This document shows, in pieces, positions 1 to 9,164 of a DNA stretch of 64,000 nucleotides. Within the stretch, counting starts at the first letter, position 1. Every line of letters begins with the position of its first letter. Both the position numbers and the translations under genes were made by a program. The stretch is from an uncultured Bacilli bacterium. GTDB taxonomy: Bacteria; Bacillota_I; Bacilli_A; RF39; UBA660. The notes beneath the pieces were generated by a model. It saw nothing but the letters and a program-made list of their open reading frames with translations. It had not been told where the DNA came from and searched no databases. Where the stretch lies: assembly GCA_934157235.1 (NCBI GenBank), contig CAKPHH010000001.1:434001-498000 (forward strand). Reading direction: 5' to 3'.

Positions 1-237
1 AGCGGCTGAAATAGTTTCATAATCAGCCGAAATACCACTTAATATTAAAGCCACATTCAAAGGATGGATAATATAAGGTTCTCCAGACTTACGAAGTTGA
101 CCAGAATGTTTTTTATTAGCAAAATTATAAGCTTTTTTAATAATAGAAATCTGTTCCTCATCTTCAATATATGTATTAATAGATTCTAATACATCATTAA
201 ATGTAATTTTATCATGTTTTGTTGACGTAGGAACCAA
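1..237 (-). CDS. relA: RelA/SpoT family (p)ppGpp synthetase/hydrolase, N-terminal 79 residues (cut by window edge)
   Basis: The frame stays open to base 1, so only the N-terminus of a bifunctional alarmone enzyme is present. It shows the opening of the RelA/SpoT HD hydrolase domain: KKAYNFANKKHSGQLRKSGE, then PYIIHPLNVALIL, the region that in this family leads into the HD metal site. The start is a TTG at 237-235; an in-frame TAG (the secDF stop) just upstream excludes anything longer, and GGAGAGG lies immediately 5'. It follows secDF by 9 bases and is probably cotranscribed with it. The family makes and degrades (p)ppGpp in the stringent response. The family call is firm; relA as against another long RSH name is by similarity. 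Confidence 0.88.
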   Translation of the reverse strand, partial: MVPTSTKHDKITFNDVLESINTYIEDEEQISIIKKAYNFANKKHSGQLRKSGEPYIIHPLNVALILSGISADYETISAA

Positions 238-246
238 CTCCTCTCC

Positions 247-2520
247 CTAACAATTTATTCCTTTAATTTTCTTTTCTTCAAATTCGTCAGTATAAACTCT
301 TTTTACTTTTTTAGGTTTTCCTAAATTTTTCTTTTCTAAAATTAAGAATAATGCTGTTGCTATAAAGATAGTTGAATATGTACCAGCAATTAAACCAATT
401 AACATTGCTAAGTTAAATGAAAGTATCTCTTTAGATCCTAAAATAATTAATGTAATAACTGGAATTAATGTTGTAATAGTTGTATTAACTGTACGTGCAA
501 ATGTCTCTTGAATACTAGTATTACATAATTTATAGAATTCATCATAACTTAATTTTTCTTCATCATTTTCTTTTAATTTTTCTCTTACACGGTCGAACGT
601 AACAATTGTGTCATTGATTGAATAACCAATAATTGCTAAAAGTGCTGCAATAAACATAGAAGATACTTCAATATTGAAAATACCAAATAAAGCTATCATG
701 ATTAAAACATCATGTACTAAAGCAACAACTCCAGATACAGCATAACTAAATTTAAATCTAAATGATACATAAAGAATAATTCCAACAAGTGCTAAAAGTA
801 CTGAAAGAATTGCATTCTTAATTAACTCTCTTTGTACTACATTAGAAACAACGCCAATATTAACTTTAGCTTCATACTTATCTTCAAAATAAGTATTAAC
901 TTCTTTTACTTTTTCTCCATCAAGTGCATCATCTATTCTAATAACAGTCTCTTCATCACCAATAGTTATATCGGAACTCTTTAATTTTAATTCTTTTAAG
1001 TCACTAGTTAATTGTTTCTTAGTAACATCTTTATCAGTAGAAATAGTAATATCAGTACCAGCTCTATAATCAATTCCTAAATTTAATCCGCAGAAACCAA
1101 TAGTAACTGCCCCAACTAAAATAATGATTATTGATACTCCTGCAAATATCTTTCTATTTTTCAAGAAATCAACTTTACCGAATGGTACTTTCTTAACTTT
1201 CTCATTTTTAGAAACATTTGGAATATCTTCCTTCTTAACTCCAATAAATAATTTTATTTTATCATTAAAGTAATTAGTCTTAACAAATAAATTAAGTAAA
1301 ACTCTTGTTAAGAACACCATTGTAAACATTGTAACAATAACTGTAATGATTAACATTGTAGCAAATCCCTTAATACTAGATTCACCAAATATAAACATAA
1401 TAATTGCTACTATCAAAGTAGTTAAGTTTGAATCAAGAATAGCACTAAAACTACACTTAACTCCTTCTTTAAATGCTAAAGGTAGACTCTTACCTTTATA
1501 TAATTCTTCTTTAATACGAGCAAACGTAATAACATTAGAATCAACAGACATACCAATTCCAAGTACTAAAGCAGCAATACCAGGAAGTGTTAAAACACCA
1601 CCTACAAGCCAGAATACTAAAAATACTAAGAAAGTATATAATAGCATTGAAATAGTTGACACAAATCCTGCAAAATGATAAATAGCAACTAGTAAAACAC
1701 CAATTAATAAAACACCAATAATTCCTGCCGCCAATGTTTTTTGTAAAGTATCATCACCAAATGAAGCCCCAACTGTCTTAGAAGATATTTCACTTAATTT
1801 ACTAGGTAATGAACCTGAATTAATTAAATCAACCAAATTACTAACTTCATCTTCTGTAAAATTACCTTGAATAATAACATCACTAGCAAATCCTTGTGAT
1901 ACAGTAGCTGCACTTAAACAATTAGATTCAGATGTACCACATAAATTACCTTCTTTAGCAAAACTATCAGTCATACCATTATAGTCTAACCAAATAACAA
2001 TCATGTTCTTCTCATAATCTTTTACTTTACTAGTAACTTCATAAAATTTATCTTTATCTTTTACAGTTAATAAAACTGCTGGATTACCTGCTGAATCTTG
2101 ACTAATTTTAGCTCCTCCAGCTTTTAAAACTTCACTAGTCATTAATAAATTATCATCCGTATCTCTGAAAGATAATGTCGCAACAGTAGATAATTGTGTA
2201 CGAGCTTGTTCAGGATCAGTAACTCCAGCTAACTTAACTCTTATTTTATCGTTACCCTCTAAAATAATTTCTGGTTCACTTACTCCTAAACTATCAATTC
2301 TCTTACTTAAAGTCTTATAAGTAGCTGTTAACTTACTACTATTCATCTTAGAACCATCTATAGACTCAACTTTATATAGTATTTCAAATCCCCCTTGTAA
2401 ATCCAAACCAAATTTTAAATTCTTAAAAAGTGGAATGAATAACAAACAAACAACTACAGCTAATAAAAACATTGAAATAGCTGTAACAATAACATTCTTT
2501 TTAGCATTTTTCTTTTTCAT
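247..2520 (-). CDS. secDF: Protein translocase subunit SecDF (fused SecD-SecF)
   Basis: At 757 residues this is the fused SecD-SecF membrane protein usual in Bacilli (about 740 residues in Bacillus subtilis). It uses the proton gradient to help pull exported proteins out of the SecYEG channel. The SecD half begins with one transmembrane helix followed by the hallmark FGLDLQGGFEILYKV. A large outer domain follows, then a five-helix bundle with GIGMSVDSNVITFARIKEEL. The SecF half repeats the plan from about residue 450, with GLNLGIDYRAGTDI and GYSINDTIVTFDRVREKL. AGGTGAGG lies just before the ATG. It sits between a comN-like gene and relA. The nearby cluster of exported proteins would depend on this general Sec pathway. 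Confidence 0.97.
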   Translation of the reverse strand: MKKKNAKKNVIVTAISMFLLAVVVCLLFIPLFKNLKFGLDLQGGFEILYKVESIDGSKMNSSKLTATYKTLSKRIDSLGVSEPEIILEGNDKIRVKLAGVTDPEQARTQLSTVATLSFRDTDDNLLMTSEVLKAGGAKISQDSAGNPAVLLTVKDKDKFYEVTSKVKDYEKNMIVIWLDYNGMTDSFAKEGNLCGTSESNCLSAATVSQGFASDVIIQGNFTEDEVSNLVDLINSGSLPSKLSEISSKTVGASFGDDTLQKTLAAGIIGVLLIGVLLVAIYHFAGFVSTISMLLYTFLVFLVFWLVGGVLTLPGIAALVLGIGMSVDSNVITFARIKEELYKGKSLPLAFKEGVKCSFSAILDSNLTTLIVAIIMFIFGESSIKGFATMLIITVIVTMFTMVFLTRVLLNLFVKTNYFNDKIKLFIGVKKEDIPNVSKNEKVKKVPFGKVDFLKNRKIFAGVSIIIILVGAVTIGFCGLNLGIDYRAGTDITISTDKDVTKKQLTSDLKELKLKSSDITIGDEETVIRIDDALDGEKVKEVNTYFEDKYEAKVNIGVVSNVVQRELIKNAILSVLLALVGIILYVSFRFKFSYAVSGVVALVHDVLIMIALFGIFNIEVSSMFIAALLAIIGYSINDTIVTFDRVREKLKENDEEKLSYDEFYKLCNTSIQETFARTVNTTITTLIPVITLIILGSKEILSFNLAMLIGLIAGTYSTIFIATALFLILEKKNLGKPKKVKRVYTDEFEEKKIKGINC

Positions 2521-2531
2521 GTAACCTCACC

Positions 2532-2816
2532 TCATAAAATTTCTAAATTATTATCAAAATATTGTGTTCTATCTTTATTTAGTTTTTCCTTCAAGTAACT
2601 ATCTATCTTTTCATTATTAGTTTTCAAAATATCATTAACAATATCTGAAAGCATTAAATCATGTCCCTTACACCATTTAGTCTCAATTAAATAATTCCAT
2701 ATATCAATTTCTTTAATATAAGGATAACCAAGTCTCTTAAGCTCCATAACTTTGGCTCTAAGTGCTGGACTCACTCTTTGATAAAGTTCTTCTTTACTAG
2801 AAAACTCAAAATCCAT
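2532..2816 (-). CDS. ComN-like post-transcriptional regulator (YrzD family)
   Basis: This is a short cytosolic protein of about 94 residues, rich in charged helices (PALRAKVMELKRLGYPYIKE, then IWNYLIETKWCKG). The size, the RLGY and WNYL motifs and the place directly upstream of secDF match the Bacillus YrzD/ComN family, whose member ComN affects comE mRNA. An ATG at 2831 is possible, but its purine-rich box touches the start codon. The ATG at 2816, opening MDFEFSSKEELY, has AAGGA 14 bases upstream and fits better, though that spacing is long. It is probably the first gene of a comN-secDF-relA unit, with a -10-like TATAAT at 2854-2849. Function here is inferred from family and synteny only. 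Confidence 0.6.
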   Translation of the reverse strand: MDFEFSSKEELYQRVSPALRAKVMELKRLGYPYIKEIDIWNYLIETKWCKGHDLMLSDIVNDILKTNNEKIDSYLKEKLNKDRTQYFDNNLEIL

Positions 2817-2965
2817 AAAAAGACACCACATCCTTCATCGACAACAATATTATAACTAAAATAAGGAAAAAGATAAAGTAAAACTAAGTAATTTAGAAGA
2901 AAAATCAAATTAAAAATTATCATTCTGTCTATTAAAAACAAAAATTTCTACTTCACAAATCGTTA

Positions 2966-3014
2966 TTTAAAAAAAAAACATAATAATAAAGACTAAAAAT
3001 TAGTCTTTATTATT
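2966..3014 (-). terminator. Rho-independent terminator after xerC
   Basis: A perfect 15-bp inverted repeat (arms 2982-2996 and 3000-3014, loop AAA) is followed on the minus strand by a run of ten T residues. The upstream arm contains the xerC stop codon. It closes the unit of the 309-residue gene plus xerC. Confidence 0.88.
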
Positions 3015-3902
3015 CTTCATCGCCCTAGGAAAACTATTATAATAGACTTCTTTTAACCTATCTGTCGTAACATGCGTATAAATCTGAGTTGCACTTATAC
3101 TTTCATGTCCTAATAATTTCTGGACTGTTAGTAAGTCACATCCTTCATTTAATAAATGAGTCGCAAAACTATGTCTAAGTACATGTGGAGAGATAGATTT
3201 ATTTAAACTTGTCTTTTTAATAATCTGATCAAGTACATATCTAATTCCTCTTTCCGTAATAACCTCCCCATTATTATTTAAAAATAAATATGGTGAATCT
3301 TTTGTATTTAATTTTTTATAACCATCATCAAGATACATCTCTAAAATATCACTACAATATTCTCCATAAGTAACTCTTCTTTCTTTGTTACCCTTTCCAA
3401 GAATAAGAATAATTTTACTTCCTAAATCAATATCATTAACTTTCACTGAAACAAGTTCTCCAACACGCATTCCTGTTGCATAAAGCATCTCTAAAATCAA
3501 TCTATCTCGCTGACCTAATGGTCTTCTTAAATCTGGAACCTTAAATAATTCTTCTAGTTCATTGTATTCAAAGTATCTAGGTAATTTCTTTTCTTTTTTT
3601 AAACCATTAATCAAAGAAAAGACATTATTCTCCGTAATTCCTTCCATAACTAAATAATTATAAAAGCCTCTAAGTGCACTAAGTTTTCGATCAATAGAGG
3701 AATTATTCTCTTTTTTCTCATCTTTTAAATATGTCAAGTAAAACCTTAAATCACTATATTCTACTTTTTTAAAATTAATTCCCTCACTACTTAAATAATC
3801 TAAATACTGCATAATATCACTACAGTAATTTAAAGTAGTATACTCCGAATAATTCTTTTGATATTTCAAATAATCACTATATTGTTCTAACTCTTTAATC
3901 AT
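3000..3902 (-). CDS. xerC: Tyrosine recombinase XerC/XerD type
   Basis: At 300 residues this is a full-length Xer recombinase, which resolves chromosome dimers at dif by strand exchange through a covalent tyrosine. The N-terminal SAM-like DNA-binding domain covers about residues 1-95. The catalytic domain carries the whole set: Arg146 in ATGMRVGEL, Lys170 in GKGNKERRV, His240 and Arg243 in HVLRHSFATHLL, His266 in LLGHESI and the nucleophile Tyr275. Placement near topA matches the topA-gid-codV order of Bacillus, which favours XerC over XerD or a phage integrase. Its start overlaps the preceding gene by 4 bases (ATGA), so translation is probably coupled. Confidence 0.9.
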   Translation of the reverse strand: MIKELEQYSDYLKYQKNYSEYTTLNYCSDIMQYLDYLSSEGINFKKVEYSDLRFYLTYLKDEKKENNSSIDRKLSALRGFYNYLVMEGITENNVFSLINGLKKEKKLPRYFEYNELEELFKVPDLRRPLGQRDRLILEMLYATGMRVGELVSVKVNDIDLGSKIILILGKGNKERRVTYGEYCSDILEMYLDDGYKKLNTKDSPYLFLNNNGEVITERGIRYVLDQIIKKTSLNKSISPHVLRHSFATHLLNEGCDLLTVQKLLGHESISATQIYTHVTTDRLKEVYYNSFPRAMKNNKD

Positions 3903-4828
3903 TTCTTCTTGCCCTTATTTTTAATTGTAGAGTCACCCATACTAGCATCAGAACTTTTCAATCCTATATCTTGAAGTTCAGAGTCATTACCAAACTTATA
4001 TACATCATCTGTGCTCTTTTCACGCCATACTCTATCCCAGTCAATTTCTCCCTCTGGAGTTCTCATATCTTCATATATTTCTAAAATATCAGGATTAGTA
4101 ATTGGTCTAAAACGTACTTCTTGAGCGGCCCTTTCTTCTTCTCTTATTTCTTCTTTTTCTAAAGCTATCTGTCTTTTTCTAGTTTTCTCCGCTAAAAGAT
4201 GTTCCTTTTCCCAAACAAGAAACTTTCTCAAACTAGAATATCTTAAACATCCAGTATAAATAGCCTCAAAATTTTCTTTATCATTTTTCTCATTACCTAA
4301 ATCACAACTTCTTGCATATCCCACTAATCCTTCGGATAACTTCGGAATAAAATCTAATCTTAAAAGTCCGCCTCGTAACTCTTTATTCTTCAAATATTTA
4401 GCAATTCTTTTTGCCAAAGCTAGTAACTCATCATTTCTTGATAACCAAATGTCCGCCTCTAAATAACCATTTGCTTTCTTAGCCTTTACTTCAGTTGCAC
4501 AACTTACTAATAAAGGACTATCATAAACAACAGGATCCTCACGTAATCCCTTATATTTATGTGTAATCATAACCTTACCATCAGCATCTTTTAAAGAACC
4601 AAAATTAACCTCATTTGCCCATTCTCTAAATTCTTTTTCATTTTTGAATTGAGCCGTTAATAAATCAATATCCTCAAGATTAAAACTACCTACTCCATTA
4701 ATATAAATAGGTACTGCTAAATCATGTGTAGTATTACCAAACATATCAATTTGATGTGCATCATTATTAGAAAAATCTCCATATTTAGAAACACTTTCCA
4801 TTGTTCCTATCCATAAATGATATCCCAT
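3899..4828 (-). CDS. Conserved-looking hypothetical protein, 309 residues, upstream of xerC
   Basis: I do not recognise this protein. It has no signal peptide or membrane segment. The N-terminal half looks globular (MGYHLWIGTMESVSKYGD at the start; aromatic-rich around 40-110). Residues about 205-240 form a highly charged Lys/Glu/Arg helix, and the tail is low-complexity and basic (KNKGKKK). AGGAGG lies 6 bases before the ATG, and a TGTTATACT extended -10 box lies at 4870-4862, so the gene has its own promoter. The ATGA overlap ties it to xerC. Together with the next gene it fills the place occupied by gid/trmFO in Bacillus, but it shows no resemblance to a flavin tRNA methylase. Confidence 0.75.
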   Translation of the reverse strand: MGYHLWIGTMESVSKYGDFSNNDAHQIDMFGNTTHDLAVPIYINGVGSFNLEDIDLLTAQFKNEKEFREWANEVNFGSLKDADGKVMITHKYKGLREDPVVYDSPLLVSCATEVKAKKANGYLEADIWLSRNDELLALAKRIAKYLKNKELRGGLLRLDFIPKLSEGLVGYARSCDLGNEKNDKENFEAIYTGCLRYSSLRKFLVWEKEHLLAEKTRKRQIALEKEEIREEERAAQEVRFRPITNPDILEIYEDMRTPEGEIDWDRVWREKSTDDVYKFGNDSELQDIGLKSSDASMGDSTIKNKGKKK

Positions 4829-4861
4829 ATAAACCTCCTAGTAAAACTAATATCTAATCTA

Positions 4862-4870
4862 AGTATAACA
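4862..4870 (-). promoter_or_regulatory. Extended -10 promoter box for the 309-residue gene and xerC
   Basis: The minus strand reads TGTTATACT, an extended -10 of the housekeeping type, about 34 bases before the ATG at 4828. It lies just downstream of the terminator at 4883-4916, so a new transcript starts here. No convincing -35 box was seen. Confidence 0.5.
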
Positions 4871-4882
4871 AATAATTTACCA

Positions 4883-4916
4883 AAAGAAAAATATTTAGCA
4901 AAAAACTAAATATTTT
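4883..4916 (-). terminator. Terminator after the 137-residue gene
   Basis: An 11-bp perfect hairpin (arms 4888-4898 and 4906-4916, 7-base loop) is followed on the minus strand by TTCTTTTGG. The stem is entirely A/T apart from one pair. It lies 10 bases after the stop at 4926. Confidence 0.7.
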
Positions 4917-4925
4917 ATCAAAAAA

Positions 4926-5339
4926 CTATCGGTGTTTTTCACCATTACTAGTTTCCTTATCTTTTCCTTTTTCAATCATTTCTTTGTAATTTCTACAATA
5001 AATAAGTCTATCGTGTTCAAGTCCATGGATACTAGCACCAGGTCCAATAACAAGTTCTGCTCCTTCTGATACTTCTGAAGGATAAGCCTCTTCTACACTT
5101 TTATAGCCTAATAATCTTTGTGTAACAGTTGGACTTTCTACAACTTTCTTGGGACACTCCCCATATACAGCCCCATACGAATCTCTTACAAAGATTTCAT
5201 ATTCCTCATCAACTGTCAATCCACTCTGTATAGATTTTTTTAGCCAAGCCTTACTTGTATCAGGTCCAACATCAATCGCTGGACCAGCCCCATCCCAAAC
5301 CAATCTAAAATTCACATCATAAAAGTCTTCTACATTCAT
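4926..5339 (-). CDS. Hypothetical protein, 137 residues, between topA and the xerC unit
   Basis: This is an unrecognised acidic cytosolic protein with no signal peptide or membrane helix. Visible stretches are NFRLVWDGAGPAIDVGPD near the N-terminus and ELVIGPGASIHGLEHDRLIY near the C-terminus. Two ATGs lie 6 bases apart. The upstream one at 5345 is only 1 base from AGGAGG, while the one at 5339 has a 7-base spacing and was chosen. The gene lies 84 bases downstream of topA, past the topA hairpin, and has its own terminator, so it may be a separate unit. Nothing here suggests a specific function. Confidence 0.65.
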   Translation of the reverse strand: MNVEDFYDVNFRLVWDGAGPAIDVGPDTSKAWLKKSIQSGLTVDEEYEIFVRDSYGAVYGECPKKVVESPTVTQRLLGYKSVEEAYPSEVSEGAELVIGPGASIHGLEHDRLIYCRNYKEMIEKGKDKETSNGEKHR

Positions 5340-5399
5340 AGTCATACCTCCTATCTAAAGTTTAAACTAAACTAAGTTAAAAATCAAATAAATTTTCCG

Positions 5400-5434
5400 T
5401 CAAAACTAAAGAAGTGTAAAAACTTACACTTCTT
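5400..5434 (-). terminator. Terminator overlapping the topA stop codon
   Basis: An 11-bp inverted repeat (arms 5409-5419 and 5424-5434, loop of 4) is followed on the minus strand by TAGTTTTGAC. The T-tract is imperfect, so termination may be partial. Confidence 0.65.
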
Positions 5435-7454
5435 TTTCATAACTACATTCACTACATTTAATAGTACCATTTTTAGTTACTAGTAATTTTCCACACTCTG
5501 GGCAAACTTCTCCAGTAGGTTTATCCCAATAAGCTATCTTACATTTTGGATAATTACTACATCCATAAAAAATCTTACCCTTGCGTGTCTTTTTCTCTAC
5601 AATTTTTCCTCCATCACAGAAAGGACAATCCATAATTTCCACTACTTCTTTTTCTCCTTTTTTTATGTATTTACATTCTGGATAATTACTACAAGCCACA
5701 AACTCTCCATAACGTCCTTTTCTCTTAACTAAAGGATTACCACACTCTGGACAAACTTCACCTGTCTCTTCTGGTGCTTTCTTTTCCATATCCGAAAAGG
5801 CATCTTTTACTCTAGGTTCAAACAAGTCATAGAACTTCTTTAAAACATCATTCCATACTAAACTACCTTCCGCAATATCATCGAGTTCTTCTTCCATATC
5901 TCTTGTATATTCAACATTAATTAAATCACTAAAGAACTCTTGTAATTTATCAGTAGTTTCAATTCCAATGGTTGTTGGCTTAAACTTCTTATCTTCCATC
6001 TCAACATAATTACGTTCTTTAAGTGTATCAATTGTCTTAGCATAAGTAGAAGGTCTACCAATTCCTAAATCTTCCATTTCTTTAATCAACTTAGCTTCAG
6101 TATATCTAGCTGGAGGTTTAGTAAAATGTTGTTCTGATAAAACATCAGTGGTAATACATTTTTCTCCTTCTCTTAATTCTGGTAAAATTTTATCTTCACT
6201 AGTTTCATAATCTTGATAAACTTTTAAGTAACCATCAAAAATCATTATTTGACCAGATGCCTTAAACTTGTAATCATTATTATCAAAAATAATAGTAGTC
6301 TGATTAACTTTAGCATCACTCATTAAAGCCGCTAAAGTTCTCTTATATATTAAACTATATAACTTAAACTCATCATTACTTAAATACTGTTTAACTTTGA
6401 CTGGTTCCCTTAAAATACTAGTCGGTCTAATTGCTTCATGTGCATCTTGTACATTCTCCGTCTTTGTAGACTTCTTTACATATCCAACATAACTCTTTCC
6501 ATAGTTTTCTTCAATATACTTCATAGTTGGTCCAATAAACTCATCTGATAAACGAATAGAGTCTGTTCTCATGTACGAAATAAGGCCCACTGTCTCACTG
6601 CCCAAATCAATTCCTTCATATAATTTTTGGGCTATACTCATAGTCTTTTTAGCCGGAAAACCTAACTTAGTAGAAGCCTCTTGTTGCAACGTTGAAGTGA
6701 TAAAAGGAAGTTTACTCTTCTTAGCTTTTTCCTTTTTCTCAACACTAATAACCTCATAAGTATCACTAATTTTGCTAAGTACTTCATCAGCATCTTTCTT
6801 AGTTTTTAATTCAATATCATCATCTTTATACTTAAAAAGACTTGCTTCATAATCCTTAAATTTAGCCGTGATTGTCCAATATTCTTCCGGAACAAAAGCT
6901 TCTATTTCTCTTTCTCTATCTACAATTAGTTTTAAAGCTACACTTTGTACTCTACCAGCACTCTTCGCTCCAATTTTACTTTGTAATAACTTAGAAAGTC
7001 TAAATCCAATAATACGATCAAGTATTCTTCTTGTTTCTTGACTCTTTACTAAATCTGTATTAATAACAGTTGGATGATTAATCGCATCAACTACTTTATC
7101 GTGTGTAATTTCATTAAATAATACTCTCTTATAATTCTTATCTTTAATACCTAAAGCATCTTTTAAATGCCAAGCAATTGCTTCTCCCTCACGATCAGGA
7201 TCGCTTGCTAGATATACCATATCAGAATCTTTTACATCTTTCTTTAATTCTTTAATAACACTACCTTTTCCCTTAATAGGAACATAACTAGGCTTAAATC
7301 CATCTTCTATATCAACCCCAAGTCCATACTTACCAGATGTTGCTAAATCACGAATATGACCTTTAGATGATACTACTTTATAGTCTTTCCCTAAATACTT
7401 TTCAATTGTCTTACTCTTACTAGGACTTTCCACTATAACTAAATTTTTAGGCAT
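5424..7454 (-). CDS. topA: DNA topoisomerase I (type IA)
   Basis: Type IA topoisomerase that relaxes negative supercoils through a transient tyrosyl-DNA link. From the chosen ATG it has 676 residues, close to Bacillus TopA. The N-terminal Toprim domain shows VIVESPSKSKTIEKYLG and the acidic metal triad in LASDPDREGEAIAWHL. The catalytic tyrosine lies in GLISYMRTDSIRLS. The C-terminus carries four-cysteine zinc ribbons: CPECGNPLV...CSNYPEC, CPFCDGGK...CSNYPKC and CPECGKLLV...CSEC. The open frame runs 12 codons further upstream, but AAGGAGGG sits correctly before MPKNLVIVESPSK at 7454. It lies between rnhB and the xerC region, as in Bacillus, without dprA or sucCD. Confidence 0.97.
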   Translation of the reverse strand: MPKNLVIVESPSKSKTIEKYLGKDYKVVSSKGHIRDLATSGKYGLGVDIEDGFKPSYVPIKGKGSVIKELKKDVKDSDMVYLASDPDREGEAIAWHLKDALGIKDKNYKRVLFNEITHDKVVDAINHPTVINTDLVKSQETRRILDRIIGFRLSKLLQSKIGAKSAGRVQSVALKLIVDREREIEAFVPEEYWTITAKFKDYEASLFKYKDDDIELKTKKDADEVLSKISDTYEVISVEKKEKAKKSKLPFITSTLQQEASTKLGFPAKKTMSIAQKLYEGIDLGSETVGLISYMRTDSIRLSDEFIGPTMKYIEENYGKSYVGYVKKSTKTENVQDAHEAIRPTSILREPVKVKQYLSNDEFKLYSLIYKRTLAALMSDAKVNQTTIIFDNNDYKFKASGQIMIFDGYLKVYQDYETSEDKILPELREGEKCITTDVLSEQHFTKPPARYTEAKLIKEMEDLGIGRPSTYAKTIDTLKERNYVEMEDKKFKPTTIGIETTDKLQEFFSDLINVEYTRDMEEELDDIAEGSLVWNDVLKKFYDLFEPRVKDAFSDMEKKAPEETGEVCPECGNPLVKRKGRYGEFVACSNYPECKYIKKGEKEVVEIMDCPFCDGGKIVEKKTRKGKIFYGCSNYPKCKIAYWDKPTGEVCPECGKLLVTKNGTIKCSECSYEKEV

Positions 7455-7549
7455 AAAATCCCTCCTTATTAACTTATAACCATTCCACAAACATTTGTCA
7501 ATCTCTTCTATATTATTATACGAATAATTTTAAAGATATTCTAAAAAAA

Positions 7550-8173
7550 TTATAAATTATGTTCTCTTACATAATCAGCAACCGGTCCATAACTTCTTCT
7601 ATGTTCATCAATTATCCCATACTTCTCAATTGCTTCTAAATGTTTCTTCGTAGGATAACCCTTATTATGTTTAAAATCATACATTGGATATTTTAAATCA
7701 AGAACATATAGCATCCTATCTCTTGTAACTTTCGCAATAACTGAAGCCGCACTAATCGTAATACTTTTTAAGTCACCTTTAATAATAGAAGTTGTTGGAA
7801 TATCTAACTCTAATGGCATAGCATCTATCAATATATGTTCTATTCCTATCTGTTTATTGCACTCTTCAATTGCTTTCTTCATAGCAAGTTTAGTAGCCTC
7901 ATATATATTAACTTCATCTATTTTCTTCTCATCAATTATTCCAATACCAACACCAAGTGCCTGTCTTTTTATCTCTTCAAAAAAGAAATCTCGTTTTTTC
8001 TCAGATAATTTCTTAGAGTCGGTTAGCCCATCTAAATTAAACTCTTCCGGTAATACAACACAAGCCGCCACTACTGGTCCAACTAAAGGACCCCTTCCAA
8101 CCTCATCTACTCCTGCTATATATTTAATTCCTTTTTCTCTTAATTTTCTTTCATACATATAATTATCATTCAT
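7550..8173 (-). CDS. rnhB: Ribonuclease HII
   Basis: This enzyme cleaves the RNA strand of RNA-DNA hybrids and starts removal of single ribonucleotides from DNA. The family DEDD metal site is visible: Asp and Glu in AGVDEVGRGPLVGPVVAA, Asp in LIDAMPLEL and Asp in VTRDRML. Length is about 207 residues from the ATG at 8173, which has GGTGA 5 bases upstream. A start at 8200 lacks any ribosome binding site. It follows rbgA and precedes topA, the Bacillus order (rbgA-rnhB). An rbgA terminator separates the two genes, so rnhB may use its own promoter. Confidence 0.95.
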   Translation of the reverse strand: MNDNYMYERKLREKGIKYIAGVDEVGRGPLVGPVVAACVVLPEEFNLDGLTDSKKLSEKKRDFFFEEIKRQALGVGIGIIDEKKIDEVNIYEATKLAMKKAIEECNKQIGIEHILIDAMPLELDIPTTSIIKGDLKSITISAASVIAKVTRDRMLYVLDLKYPMYDFKHNKGYPTKKHLEAIEKYGIIDEHRRSYGPVADYVREHNL

Positions 8174-8221
8174 ATACTTCACCAAAAAATATTTTAACAT
8201 ACTAATATTTTATTAAGAAAG

Positions 8222-8247
8222 AAAAAAAGTAGTTTTTCTACTTCTTT
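8222..8247 (-). terminator. Terminator after rbgA
   Basis: An 8-bp stem with one G-T wobble (arms 8225-8232 and 8238-8245, loop of five) is followed on the minus strand by TTTTTTTC. The proximal arm includes the end of rbgA. Confidence 0.75.
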
Positions 8248-9164
8248 ACATCTAGTCTATCAAAGGTAATATTGCCAAAATAGCCATTTTTTAAATCTCT
8301 AATAATAATATTAGATACTTTATCATAGTCCGCAACTCCACCTCTAGATAAAGCTCCACGTCTTTTCGCAATAGTATCATATACTTCTATTAAATCTTCA
8401 TCTAACTCTACTACTCCATATCTTTTCTCTAATCTCTCTGGATATAATTCATAAAGTTTTCTTAATATAAATACCGCAATCGCATCTGGATTTAATATTT
8501 CTTCTTTTATTGAAGATAAACACGCAAGTATATGCGCTGCTTCTTGATCTTCCATCTTAGGCCATAAAATACCAGGAGAATCCAAAAGTTCTACATCTTT
8601 ATTAATTCTAATCCAACTAAGACTCTTTGTAAAACCAGGAGTGTCTCCGACACCTGCTGATTTCTTACCAACTAATCTATTTATTAAAGTACTCTTACCG
8701 GCATTAGGAACACCTACAATCAAGGCACGAGCCGCTCTAGGTTTCATTCCCTTACTTTCACGTTTCTTATTCTCTATATCCATAATTTCCTTAGTATAAT
8801 CAAGAATCTTCTTAACATTTAACCCACTCATCAAATCAACCGCTACGACTTTATAACCCAATTCTTCATAATATTTAATAATCTTATCAGTCTCAGTCTT
8901 ATCACATAAATCATACTTAGTCATAACTAATATTCTAGGCTTATCTTTAATTAAATCATCTATATCAACTATCTTAGATGATAAAGGCATTCTAGCATCA
9001 ACGACTTCGTAAACAACATCTATTAAATTAATTTTTTCTATAATTTCACGTTTAGTCTTAGCCATATGACCTGGATACCAGTTGATACTCGTTGATGGTA
9101 AACTTTTTGTATTTTCATCCATCTTTTTATTTTTTCTCATCTCTCTTTTTTGGTACATATCCAT
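8238..9164 (-). CDS. rbgA: Ribosome biogenesis GTPase RbgA (YlqF)
   Basis: Circularly permuted GTPase needed for late 50S subunit assembly in Bacillus. The motifs appear in the permuted order G4-G5-G1-G2-G3: MTKYDL, then GVPNAGKSTLINRLVG (P-loop), GDTPGFT and DSPGILWP. The N-terminus has the family signature INWYPGHMAKTKREI. At 308 residues it is close to the usual 280-290. Here the N-terminus is about 25 residues longer, and it overlaps the stop of the upstream RhuM gene (shared base 9164), so an accessory gene now sits directly in front of an assembly factor. In Bacillus rbgA follows rplS; here they are 47 kb apart. Confidence 0.95.
   Translation of the reverse strand: MDMYQKREMRKNKKMDENTKSLPSTSINWYPGHMAKTKREIIEKINLIDVVYEVVDARMPLSSKIVDIDDLIKDKPRILVMTKYDLCDKTETDKIIKYYEELGYKVVAVDLMSGLNVKKILDYTKEIMDIENKKRESKGMKPRAARALIVGVPNAGKSTLINRLVGKKSAGVGDTPGFTKSLSWIRINKDVELLDSPGILWPKMEDQEAAHILACLSSIKEEILNPDAIAVFILRKLYELYPERLEKRYGVVELDEDLIEVYDTIAKRRGALSRGGVADYDKVSNIIIRDLKNGYFGNITFDRLDVKK

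Noticed and set aside
7857..8162. 101-codon plus-strand frame antisense to rnhB
   Set aside because: It is the Ser/Phe/Ile-rich shadow of a strongly conserved enzyme gene, with no ribosome site. Similar plus-strand frames inside secDF, topA, tsf neighbours and trmD region were dropped for the same reason.
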